64,000 nucleotides of DNA from a bacterium (GTDB lineage Bacteria > Myxococcota_A > Polyangia > Nannocystales > Nannocystaceae): the NCBI GenBank assembly GCA_024742475.1, contig JANSYI010000010.1, positions 170,645 to 234,644 on the forward strand, in the 5' to 3' direction. Below the pieces are notes generated by a model that saw only the letters and a program-made list of their open reading frames with translations, made no database searches and was not told the origin of the DNA. This document shows positions 54,781 to 63,850 of this stretch, one piece after another. Made by a program: the position numbers and the translations under genes. The number at the start of each line of letters is the position of its first letter. Position 1 is the first letter of the stretch.

Positions 54781-55370
54781 CCGCGACCGCTCCGTCCCAC
54801 CGAGCGACCCACGCCGGGCGCCAAGAAGTCCCCGGGCGCCAACACCGTGCCCAGGTCGAGGATGATGATGATGCGCCCGTCCCAGCGCGCGAGCGCGCGG
54901 ATGAAGTCGCCGCGCGCACCCGCCAGCGCTCCGGGTGCCTCTTCGAGGTTCTCGGGCGCAATCGACATGACGCCGATCACCTCGTCGACCAGCAGGCCCG
55001 TCTGCTCGCTCGCGTGTCGCACGATCAGGACGCGGGCCTCACGGGCCATCGCACACGTGCCCAATCGCAGCCGCGTCGCCAGGTCGACGATGGGGATGAC
55101 GACACCCCGAACGTTGCCGATCCCCATGACGAAGTCGGACGTCCGCGGGACCGGCGTCGTGTACATCGGCTTGGAGATCTCGCCGATCTGGGCGATCGGG
55201 ATGCCGTACGTCTCATCGCCGACGCGAAAGACGACGTGCTGCTGGAGATCGACTCGAACGACGCGGGCATAGCCGTGCTCGTAGTCTTCCTCGGTCGCCA
55301 ACGCTTCGCCGGTCGGCGAGAACTGGTCCCAGATGTCCTCGGTGCGCTCGCCGGGGTCGCGCTCAGGCAT
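54777..55370 (-). CDS. cheW: CheW coupling protein (first)
   Basis: 197 residues. It has the CheW core VVFRVGDETYGIPIAQIGEI, PVPRTSDFVMGIGNVRGVVI, IPIVDLATRLRLG, RVLIVRHASEQTGLLVDEVIG and IIIILDLGTVLAPGD. A short N-terminal acidic region precedes it. Two different CheW proteins suggest that each couples to a distinct receptor or position in the array. It overlaps cheA by eight bases and the second cheW by four. Confidence 0.92.
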   Translation of the reverse strand: MPERDPGERTEDIWDQFSPTGEALATEEDYEHGYARVVRVDLQQHVVFRVGDETYGIPIAQIGEISKPMYTTPVPRTSDFVMGIGNVRGVVIPIVDLATRLRLGTCAMAREARVLIVRHASEQTGLLVDEVIGVMSIAPENLEEAPGALAGARGDFIRALARWDGRIIIILDLGTVLAPGDFLAPGVGRSVGRSGRG

Positions 55371-57471
55371 TGGCCGCCTCCATCGGGGTGGGATCGGTCG
55401 GGGTGGCGTCGCTGCGGCCGAGCGCCTCTTCGACGAGCACCGAGACGTCGAGCAGCAGCACGGTGCGCCCGCCCCCCAGCTCGGTGGCGCCGGCGATGCC
55501 CGGTACGCCCCGCAGCGCGCGCCCCAGCGGCTTGATCACCACGTCCTGCTGCCCGAGCAGCTCATCGACGACGATGCCGACGCGGTGCTGCGCGAGCCCG
55601 ACGATGACCACGTAGATCCGCGCGGGGTCGAGGTAGCGGTAGTTGGTCTGCAGCCCGAAGATCCGAGACAGGTGGAGGATCGGTAGCGTCTTGCCCCGCA
55701 GCGACACCACCTCGTGTCCTTCGACGGTCTCGATGTCCGCCTCGCTCACCATGATCGACTCGAGCACCGAGTTGAGCGGGATGCAGAACGTCTGCTTGGC
55801 GGTCTGAATGACGAGCGCCTGGATGATCGCCAAGGTGACCGGGAGCGTGATCGAGAACTTGGAGCCGCGTCCGGGCGTCGTGTCGACGTCGATCAACCCC
55901 GAGAGCCGGGCGATGTTCGTCTTGACCACGTCCATGCCGACTCCGCGACCGCTGACTTCGGTGGCGGTGTCCTTCGTGGAGAAACCGGGCACGAAAATGA
56001 GGTCGATGACCTCTTGGCGGGACATCTCGCGGCTCTCGAGATCGTCGATGAGGCCGCGCAGGACGGCCTTGTCCCGGATCAGGCGCCAGTCCATGCCTCG
56101 ACCGTCGTCTTCGACCTCGATGACGACCCGGTTGCCCTTCTGAAACGCACGCAGCTCGATGTGGCCCGTCGCTCCCTTACCGAGGCTGGTGCGCTCGGTC
56201 TCGGTCTCGATGCCATGATCGATGCAGTTGCGGATCATGTGCATCAGCGGGTCGCTGAGTTCCTCCACGATCAGCTTGTCGAGCTCGGTCTCGGCGCCGG
56301 TGATGACCAGCCGGATGTCCTTGCCCGCCTCTCGGCCGAGCTTGCGCACCACTCGGGCGAGCTTGTCGAAGACCTGCCCCAGCGGGACCATGCGGACGTC
56401 GAGGATGCTCTGCTGCAGGAGCGAGAGCTTGCGATCCATGGTGCGCAGGTGCGTCTGAAGCTCACGCGAGACGTCGGCCGCGCCCCGGATCGCCCGAACG
56501 GACTCGAGCGTGCCCGAGAGGTTGGCCTGAACGAGCGCGAGCTCGCCGACGAGGTTCATGAGCACATCGAGGCGCTCGAGGTCGACCCGGACGGTCTGCG
56601 AGATCGAACGCAGCGACATGGCCGTGCTCGCGTCGACCATGTCGACGTCGTCGTGCACCGGCGCGGGCGTGGGCGTGGGCGTGGGCGCCACGTCGGCAAC
56701 CGTCGCCGGGGCCGGCGTCTCGGGGATGGCGGCGGATGTCTCGAGCGCGAAGACACGCACACCGTCCTCGGCGACCCCGGTCGCGATGTCCGCGAGTGTC
56801 GCGTCGGATCCCAGCAGGATGTCGAGCTCGATGCGGTCGTCGGATCCCGAGTCGGCGCTCGGCAGGTAGGTGATGACCTCGCCGAACTCCTTGAGCTTGC
56901 CCTTGAGGGACTCGATGCCGACGTCGATTGCGAGCAGGTCGAACGCTGCATGCACGCGAAAGAGACGACGACCGAGGCGGACGTTCTCGCGCAGGCGGTG
57001 CTCCTCGTACTCGGTGAGCACGCCGAGGATGGCCGGGTCGAGGCCGACGAGATCGCTGCCTTCCCCACCATCTTCGGCATCGGGCGACAGCGCCGTAATG
57101 CGGCTGAGCAACGCGTCGGTGGAGACCGTCTCGGCGTCCTCGGTGCCGAACACGGCGAGCATGCTCTGAAACACCTCGACCGCCTCGAAGAGCACATCGA
57201 GCGCCGGCTGGGAGAGCGGAAGGCGGCCCAGCCGCAGGCTGTCGAGCGTGCTCTCGAGCGCGTGCGCGAGGGCGCTGACACGCGACGCCCCGAAGAGACC
57301 TGCCAACCCCTTGAGGGAGTGGATGGCTCGGAACGCCGCGTTGAGGAGGTCGGGGTCGTACTCGCCGGTGCGCTGCTGCGCGTCGAGCTGGAGCAGGTTT
57401 CGGCTGAAGGCCTCGATCACCTCCTGGGCTTCGGACAAGAACTCGGCGGATGGCTTCGGAGGGTCGCTCAC
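55363..57471 (-). CDS. cheA: CheA histidine kinase
   Basis: 702 residues. Domain order: HPt with the phospho-His51 (FRAIHSLKGLAGLFG), an N-terminal linker domain of about residues 150-230, a Thr/Pro-rich linker, the dimerisation helices (LMNLVGELALVQANL), the ATPase (MIRNCIDHGIET, DDGRGMDW, FVPGFSTKD, GRGVGMDVVKTNI) and the CheW-like C-terminal domain (QTFCIPLNSVLESI). All kinase boxes N, G1, F and G2 are intact. It is the only kinase of the operon. It overlaps the upstream cheY by four bases. Confidence 0.95.
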   Translation of the reverse strand: MSDPPKPSAEFLSEAQEVIEAFSRNLLQLDAQQRTGEYDPDLLNAAFRAIHSLKGLAGLFGASRVSALAHALESTLDSLRLGRLPLSQPALDVLFEAVEVFQSMLAVFGTEDAETVSTDALLSRITALSPDAEDGGEGSDLVGLDPAILGVLTEYEEHRLRENVRLGRRLFRVHAAFDLLAIDVGIESLKGKLKEFGEVITYLPSADSGSDDRIELDILLGSDATLADIATGVAEDGVRVFALETSAAIPETPAPATVADVAPTPTPTPAPVHDDVDMVDASTAMSLRSISQTVRVDLERLDVLMNLVGELALVQANLSGTLESVRAIRGAADVSRELQTHLRTMDRKLSLLQQSILDVRMVPLGQVFDKLARVVRKLGREAGKDIRLVITGAETELDKLIVEELSDPLMHMIRNCIDHGIETETERTSLGKGATGHIELRAFQKGNRVVIEVEDDGRGMDWRLIRDKAVLRGLIDDLESREMSRQEVIDLIFVPGFSTKDTATEVSGRGVGMDVVKTNIARLSGLIDVDTTPGRGSKFSITLPVTLAIIQALVIQTAKQTFCIPLNSVLESIMVSEADIETVEGHEVVSLRGKTLPILHLSRIFGLQTNYRYLDPARIYVVIVGLAQHRVGIVVDELLGQQDVVIKPLGRALRGVPGIAGATELGGGRTVLLLDVSVLVEEALGRSDATPTDPTPMEAANA

Positions 57472-57842
57472 TGGCCTCCTTGGGCGCGGGCCACGGCGTC
57501 GAGGAACTGCTGCGCGGTGAACGGCTTGGCGAGGAACGCGTTCGCGCCCGCCGTCATCGCCCGCTGGGTGTCGGGGTGCGAGGCGTCGGTGCTGATGACG
57601 AGCACCGGGATCTCGGCGAACTTGGCTTGACCTCGCACGAACCGGGTCAGCTCGATGCCGTTGACGTCGGGCATGTTCACGTCGGTGACGATGAGCGCAA
57701 AGTCGGTGCGCGGGAGGGCGCGCAGGGCTTCGAAGCCGTTCTCGACCTCGTGCACGTCGTAGTCGCCCGCCGACTCGAGGATCGAGCTGACGAACGCACG
57801 GACCGCGCGGGAGTCCTCCACGAGGAGCACGGGCTGCGCCAT
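57468..57842 (-). CDS. cheY: CheY-like response regulator (first gene of the operon)
   Basis: 124 residues, a single receiver domain. Acidic pair Glu9/Asp10, phospho-acceptor Asp54 (VTDVNMP), Thr/Ser in VISTDAS and the Lys in FLAKPFTA are intact. It is the first gene after the candidate promoter and overlaps cheA. Output target unknown; there are no flagellar genes here, so gliding or gene regulation is as likely as swimming. Confidence 0.92.
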   Translation of the reverse strand: MAQPVLLVEDSRAVRAFVSSILESAGDYDVHEVENGFEALRALPRTDFALIVTDVNMPDVNGIELTRFVRGQAKFAEIPVLVISTDASHPDTQRAMTAGANAFLAKPFTAQQFLDAVARAQGGQ

Positions 57843-57850
57843 CGCCCGCG

Positions 57851-57859
57851 AGTATACCA
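57851..57859 (-). promoter_or_regulatory. candidate extended -10 promoter of the chemosensory operon
   Basis: On the minus strand TGGTATACT reads as an extended -10 (TGn + TATACT) just ahead of cheY. No good -35 hexamer is visible at normal spacing, consistent with an extended -10 promoter. The start codon is only about eight bases past the hexamer, so the message would be nearly leaderless. Confidence 0.4.
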
Positions 57860-57906
57860 GGGGCGCGGGTTCGTATCGGCCCGAGCTGAACCCACTCGAT
57901 GGGCGT

Positions 57907-58542
57907 TCAGGAGGAGGAGGTGGTCTCGACCGCCGGCCGCAGGGGGCCGTCGAGCAGACGACGCAGCCGCGGGATGTGGCGGTCGTCGACCACGACCCAC
58001 CAAGGGTGCGTCTGTGTGGTCAGGACAGCCTCGGGCTCCTCGGCCGAGGCGTCCTCGATCCCGCGCAGGAGACCAAGGAAGAGCGATTCGAGCACATCAC
58101 GCTCCGCGCCGTTGTTCGGCAGCCCGACGAGCACGCTCTGCGGCCGCAGTCCGAGCGCCACCGAGGCCGCCTTGCCCCCGAGCGAGGAGGCCGCGTCGGC
58201 GTCGAAGTCCGCGAGACGCCCGCACCCGAGCAGCACCACCCGCGCGACCGGCAGGCCCGAGGCCCCCGGCAGCAGGATCGACTCGCCCCAACCTCCGCTC
58301 GCGACCCCGTCGCGGGCCAGCGCCGAGAGGGCCCCGTCCGCGCGCCAGTCGAACAGCCCGAGCAGCCCCTGGAAGGGCCGCTCGTCTTCGAACCACGGGA
58401 TGATGGCAAGATCGCTCCGCACCCGCGGCCCGTCCGGCGCGTCGGGCATGCCATCGAGCGCGGGCCGACCGAGCGCTTCGAGCTGCAGTCGGACCCGGCT
58501 GCGGCCCAGGACGCGCCCGCCCGGAGCCGGGGGCTGCGTCAT
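57907..58542 (-). CDS. stand-alone M17 leucyl-aminopeptidase N-terminal (macro-like) domain protein
   Basis: 211 residues from ATG at 58542, overlapping nusB (ATGA). The sequence matches the non-catalytic N-terminal domain of M17 aminopeptidases: DLAIIPWFEDERPFQGLLGL, FDWRADGALSALARDG, GESILLPGASGLPVARVVLL then GCGRLADFDADA. The catalytic domain with its metal-binding Lys/Asp motifs is missing, since the gene ends at a normal stop after 211 residues. Macro-type domains often bind nucleotides. A structural or regulatory role is possible. Downstream of nusB in the same orientation. Confidence 0.7.
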   Translation of the reverse strand: MTQPPAPGGRVLGRSRVRLQLEALGRPALDGMPDAPDGPRVRSDLAIIPWFEDERPFQGLLGLFDWRADGALSALARDGVASGGWGESILLPGASGLPVARVVLLGCGRLADFDADAASSLGGKAASVALGLRPQSVLVGLPNNGAERDVLESLFLGLLRGIEDASAEEPEAVLTTQTHPWWVVVDDRHIPRLRRLLDGPLRPAVETTSSS

Positions 58543-59033
58543 GAGCGCGACTCCCCAGGTCGAAGGGTCGAGGCGAGGGACGCGGTGAGACCGTTGACGA
58601 ACGCCGCGCTGCGCTCGTTTCCGTAGGTGGACGCGAGCCGCACGACTTCCGAGAGAATGACGCCTGTCGGCGTCTCGGGGCGCAGGCGGAGCTCCGCCGC
58701 CCCGATCCGAAGCGCGTTGCGGTCGACGCGATCCATCCGCTCGAGGCGCCAGCGTTTCGAGGCGGCAGTGATGTCGGCGTCGAGGGTCGTCCACGACTCT
58801 ATCAACACCGAGAGCAGCGCCTCGGCGAACTTCCTCGCCTGGCGGTCTTCGGTCAGCTCGGCGAACCGAGTCTCACCGACTTCGTCGCCGCTGGGGGGGC
58901 TCGCGAGCAGGGTCTGCAGCGCCGACGGACGCGAAGGTCCGGCCACGTCTTCGAGGTGACACAGCGCGGCGAGCACCAGCTCGCGACCTCGCCCGCGCGC
59001 GTCGGGCCGGCGGCTTTGGTGGGAGGCACTCAA
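58539..59033 (-). CDS. nusB: NusB transcription antitermination factor
   Basis: 164 residues from a TTG at 59033, just downstream of the ribH stop. NusB joins NusE (S10) in rRNA antitermination. Visible family parts: SRRPDARGRGRELVLAALCH at the N-terminus, SVLIESWTTLDADITAASKR, WRLERMDRVDRNALRIGAAE and GVILSEVVRLASTYG followed by SAAFVNGLTASL. The first Arg helix is basic, as in NusB for RNA binding. The gene order ribH-nusB is common. Confidence 0.88.
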   Translation of the reverse strand: MSASHQSRRPDARGRGRELVLAALCHLEDVAGPSRPSALQTLLASPPSGDEVGETRFAELTEDRQARKFAEALLSVLIESWTTLDADITAASKRWRLERMDRVDRNALRIGAAELRLRPETPTGVILSEVVRLASTYGNERSAAFVNGLTASLASTLRPGESRS

Positions 59034-59041
59034 GGAGGGAC

Positions 59042-59554
59042 CTACTTCTTGCGACGACGCGTGCCCTTGCGACCCAACGCTGCGTAGACGCGGACCTGTT
59101 CGACCGCGGCCTGAGCGACCTCGGCTCCCTTGTTGCCGTACTTCGCACCGGCGCGGTGCACCGCTTGCTCGAGGTCGTTGGTGGTGAGCACGCCGAAGAG
59201 CACCGGGATCTTGGACTGCTGCCCCAGGGCGGAGAGCCCCTTGGCGGCTTCGGACGCGATGAGGTCGAAGTGGATCGTGTCGCCCTTCATCAGGCAGCCG
59301 AGCGCGATGACGGCGTCGTAGCTCTCGGTCTCGAGCACGCGGGCGGCCGTCTGCGGCAGCTCCCAGGCCCCGGGCACCTTGATGACCGTGATGTCTTCCG
59401 CTTCGGCACCCAGGCGCCGCAACGTATCGACGGCCCCGCCGAGGAGGCGGTCCGTGATGAAGCTGTTGAAGCGGCTCACGAGGATGGCGAACCGAGCACC
59501 CTTGGCATCGAGGTCTCCCTCGATGACGCGCACACCGTCGAGCGGATCGGGCAT
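59042..59554 (-). CDS. ribH: 6,7-dimethyl-8-ribityllumazine synthase
   Basis: 170 residues. It makes the riboflavin precursor lumazine from the ribitylamino-uracil and dihydroxybutanone phosphate, usually as a 60-mer shell. Signatures: FAILVSRFNSFITDRLL (substrate loop), VPGAWELPQTAARVL, ALGCLMKGDTIHFDLIASE (catalytic His) and PVLFGVLTTNDLEQAVHR. The C-terminus has extra basic residues (GRKGTRRRKK) that extend past the fold. No ribBA or ribE neighbours are seen here, so it is separated from the other riboflavin genes. Confidence 0.95.
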   Translation of the reverse strand: MPDPLDGVRVIEGDLDAKGARFAILVSRFNSFITDRLLGGAVDTLRRLGAEAEDITVIKVPGAWELPQTAARVLETESYDAVIALGCLMKGDTIHFDLIASEAAKGLSALGQQSKIPVLFGVLTTNDLEQAVHRAGAKYGNKGAEVAQAAVEQVRVYAALGRKGTRRRKK

Positions 59555-59613
59555 GGGCGGTTTCTACCACGGCCTCCGGGCCCGTTGTCAGCTCCACCGC
59601 GCTCCAAAGAAAA

Positions 59614-59643
59614 GGGCGCCTGGGAGAGTTCTCCCAAGCGCCC
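59614..59643 (-). terminator. intrinsic terminator of rpsA
   Basis: On the minus strand, a long hairpin (GGGCGC and TGGGAGA arms with their complements, one mismatch on each side, two-base loop) is followed by TTTTCTTTGG. It stands about 50 bases after the rpsA stop and 60 before ribH. This is the best intrinsic terminator in the window, so rpsA and ribH are separate units. Confidence 0.85.
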
Positions 59644-59694
59644 GATCCTCACGCGGGCGGGGCCTGCGAGCAGGTCCGCCGCGTCAATGTCCGC

Positions 59695-61476
<1,782 letters not shown>

Positions 61477-61504
61477 GGTTTGGGTTGGACTTTCGAGAAG
61501 CCCG

Positions 61505-61525
61505 GATGGGATTGAGACACCCATC
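61505..61525 (-). promoter_or_regulatory. leader stem-loop upstream of rpsA
   Basis: Perfect six-base arms GATGGG/CCCATC close a nine-base loop 29 bases before the rpsA ATG. Autogenous control of rpsA by S1 binding to its leader is known in E. coli, so this may be a comparable leader structure; the evidence here is only the stem. Confidence 0.35.
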
Positions 61526-61651
61526 GAAGGCCCGTCTCCACCATTGAAGACGCAGCCGGGTGGCTCCCGGGCAGAAGGCGGACCGTAGGGGGTTTGCCCC
61601 CGGGGGTCAACTGGTCGATACGGAGCCTCTCGCGGCCGCCTGCGGGCGAGT

Positions 61652-62359
61652 TCAGCCCTCGGGCGCGGCTTCGATGAGCGTGAGCAGGTGGTCGACGACG
61701 GCGTCCGGGGCCATGTTCGACGTGTCCACCCGCACGGCATCGTCGGCTTGCGCCAGCGGTGACGCCTGCCGCGTGGAGTCGCGCATGTCCCGCTCTTCGA
61801 TGGCGCGGCGAACGTCGTCGACCGAGGGGACATCACGGTCTCCGCGGGCCAGCCGCTCGTCGCGTCGACGGGTGGCGCGGACCTGCGGTGAGGCGGTGAC
61901 GAAGAACTTGTGCGTGGCGTCGGGGAAGACGACCGTGCCCATGTCGCGCCCCTCAGCCACGCAGCCCTGAGCGCCGAGCGCTCGCTGCACGGCCAGCAGC
62001 TCCTCGCGGACCGCGGTGTGGGCGGAGACGACCGACGCCCCCGCGCTGATCTGCGGCGTACGGATGGCTTCGCTGACGTCCTCGTCCCCGAGGAGGACCC
62101 GCTGCGCACCGTCTGCGAGCGTCTCGAAGCGGATCGGCAGACCGCGACACAGCGTGGCTAGCCCCGCCGCGTCATCCCAGGACACGCCCACGCGCGAAGC
62201 GACGAGCGCGAGCGTGCGGTAGATGGCGCCGGTATCGAGCATGGTCAAGCCCAGCCGCTGCGCGAGCGTCCGCGCAATGGTCGACTTGCCTGCACCCGCA
62301 GGACCATCGATGACCACGACCCGCGCCGGTTGTTCCGCGTCCGTCAAACCGCCGCGCAT
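61652..62359 (-). CDS. cmk: cytidylate kinase
   Basis: 235 residues from ATG at 62359. It phosphorylates CMP and dCMP. Motifs are the P-loop VIDGPAGAGKSTIA, LDTGAIYRTLAL (monophosphate site), the Asp/Arg CMP-recognition region VAEGRDMGTVVFP, FFVTASPQVRATRRRDER (lid) and the C-terminal VDTSNMAPDAVVDHL. The usual LAxRLG follows as LAQRLGLTML. It is divergent from the DUF4266 gene across 77 bases. rpsA follows after 175 bases. Confidence 0.95.
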   Translation of the reverse strand: MRGGLTDAEQPARVVVIDGPAGAGKSTIARTLAQRLGLTMLDTGAIYRTLALVASRVGVSWDDAAGLATLCRGLPIRFETLADGAQRVLLGDEDVSEAIRTPQISAGASVVSAHTAVREELLAVQRALGAQGCVAEGRDMGTVVFPDATHKFFVTASPQVRATRRRDERLARGDRDVPSVDDVRRAIEERDMRDSTRQASPLAQADDAVRVDTSNMAPDAVVDHLLTLIEAAPEG

Positions 62360-62436
62360 GATGCCAAAAATCGGCGGGAGGACAAGCCACGAGGGCGCGC
62401 TTGCCCCACGCGCCCGAGTCGGGCAGCGTACCGGCG

Positions 62437-62673
62437 ATGACCCGGACGCGCCCGCTCGCTCGCGCCATCGGCATGATGGCTGCAGCCACACCCCTGCTCG
62501 TCGCATCCGGCTGCGTCACCGTCACGCCGGCGCAGCGCGCCAACCTCAGCAAACCCGAGATGACGCCGGCCTCCGATGCCGACGAGGAGAGCTTCCACAC
62601 CCACGTGGAAGCCGCCCGCGAGGGGAGCATGGGAGGTCACGGCGCGGCTGGGGGCGGATGCGGGTGCGGCTGA
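62437..62673 (+). CDS. DUF4266 small lipoprotein with Gly-Cys tail
   Basis: 78 residues from ATG at 62437. Signal PLLVASGC gives a lipobox, then the DUF4266 core: VTPAQRANLSKPEM and ESFHTHVEAAREGSMGGHG, ending in AAGGGCGCG. The conserved glycine-cysteine tail is a hallmark of the family and looks like a possible modification or metal site. DUF4266 genes are usually followed by DUF3570, as here, and in other bacteria often sit near an ApbE-type FMN transferase and a thioredoxin-like gene; these are not seen in this window. It overlaps the next gene by 16 bases. Confidence 0.8.
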   Translation: MTRTRPLARAIGMMAAATPLLVASGCVTVTPAQRANLSKPEMTPASDADEESFHTHVEAAREGSMGGHGAAGGGCGCG

Positions 62674-63848
62674 CGCTGTGGCTGTGGCTCCTCACCCTCG
62701 TGGTGTGGTGGGGCCCGGCGGGCACCGCGTCGGCCGAAGACCGCGTCACGGTCCGAGGCAACTACTATCGCGAGCAGTCCACGCGGGTGCTCTCACCCGA
62801 GCTCAAGATGAGCGTCGACGTGCCCGACGAGCGGCTCACCCTCGGGGCGGCCTACCTCCTCGACGCGGTCACCTCGGCGTCGATCGCCACGGGGACGACC
62901 GCGGTCACCGGTGGCGACTTCACGTTCACCGAGATCCGGCACGAAGCCACGGTCAGCGCCGCGTCGAAGCTCGAGGACTGGCAGCTCGGCGCGTTCTTTC
63001 GCTACTCGACCGAGACCGACTGGCAGTCGCGCAGCCTCGGGATGAGCGTGGGCCGGGACCTGCTGCAGCGCACCGTCAACCTCTCGCTCTCGTACGCGTT
63101 CAACTTCGACCGCGTCTTTCGCATCTTCGACGGCTTCGGCAGGCGGCTGCCGTGGTGCGGGGGCAACGTCGAGCCGCAGTGCCGCGACGGGGGGTTCGGC
63201 GAGGGCTCCAACCTCCTGCGAACCCACTACGTCTCGGCCGGCTACACCCACATCCTCACCCGCAACCTGCTGTCGATCCTCACGGTCGAATACGCAAACG
63301 CCCAGGGTCCCATGGACAACCCCTACCGTGGCGAGCAGCTCCCGGGCATCGAGTTCGAGAAGCACCCGGGCGAACGAAACCGCGTCACGCTATTCGGCTC
63401 GCTGCGCTACTACATCCCCAAGACCCGCATGACGCTCGAGCCGCGGTATCGGTTCTACACCGACGACTGGGCGATCCGCGCGCACTCGCTCGACCCGCGC
63501 GTCCACGTTCGGCTCACCCCGAACCTGCGCGTTCGCCTTCGGTACCGCTTCTACACCCAGTCCGAGGCGTTCTTCTTTCGCGACGACATGCAGTACATGG
63601 ACACCGACACGCCGTGCTCTCGGGCCACGCCGCAGGGCTGCGCGAGCGCCGACGTGAAGGCCGACGATTGGCACTCCCATACCGGCGGGGTTCAGCTAAC
63701 CTACGGGCTCGATGCTCTGGCCTCCAAGACGCGGATGGCGTGGCTCGAAGGCGCGTGGCTGCAGGCGACGTACAACTACGTCCACCAGACCAACCGCTTC
63801 GGACCCATCCGCGCCCTGGGCAGCCTCGCCTTCTCGATGCCGTTTTAG
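62658..63848 (+). CDS. DUF3570 outer-membrane beta-barrel protein
   Basis: 396 residues from ATG at 62658, overlapping the DUF4266 stop by 16 bases. Signal peptide ends near TASA. The chain is a series of amphipathic strands with aromatic belts (VTVRGNYYREQSTRVLSPEL, SVDVPDERLTLGAAYLLDAV, GAFFRYSTETDWQSRSLG, LRTHYVSAGYTHILTRNLLS, MTLEPRYRFYTDDWAI), ending LGSLAFSMPF, a barrel-insertion signal with terminal Phe. This is the DUF3570 family. The DUF4266 lipoprotein is its usual partner. Substrate unknown. Confidence 0.85.
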   Translation: MRVRLTLWLWLLTLVVWWGPAGTASAEDRVTVRGNYYREQSTRVLSPELKMSVDVPDERLTLGAAYLLDAVTSASIATGTTAVTGGDFTFTEIRHEATVSAASKLEDWQLGAFFRYSTETDWQSRSLGMSVGRDLLQRTVNLSLSYAFNFDRVFRIFDGFGRRLPWCGGNVEPQCRDGGFGEGSNLLRTHYVSAGYTHILTRNLLSILTVEYANAQGPMDNPYRGEQLPGIEFEKHPGERNRVTLFGSLRYYIPKTRMTLEPRYRFYTDDWAIRAHSLDPRVHVRLTPNLRVRLRYRFYTQSEAFFFRDDMQYMDTDTPCSRATPQGCASADVKADDWHSHTGGVQLTYGLDALASKTRMAWLEGAWLQATYNYVHQTNRFGPIRALGSLAFSMPF

Positions 63849-63850
63849 GT

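Noticed and set aside
61580..61605. Strong GC palindrome (CCCCCGGGGG) between cmk and rpsA as a terminator
   Set aside because: The stem has no loop at its centre and imperfect flanks, and there is no U-run in the direction of transcription; kept out of the features.
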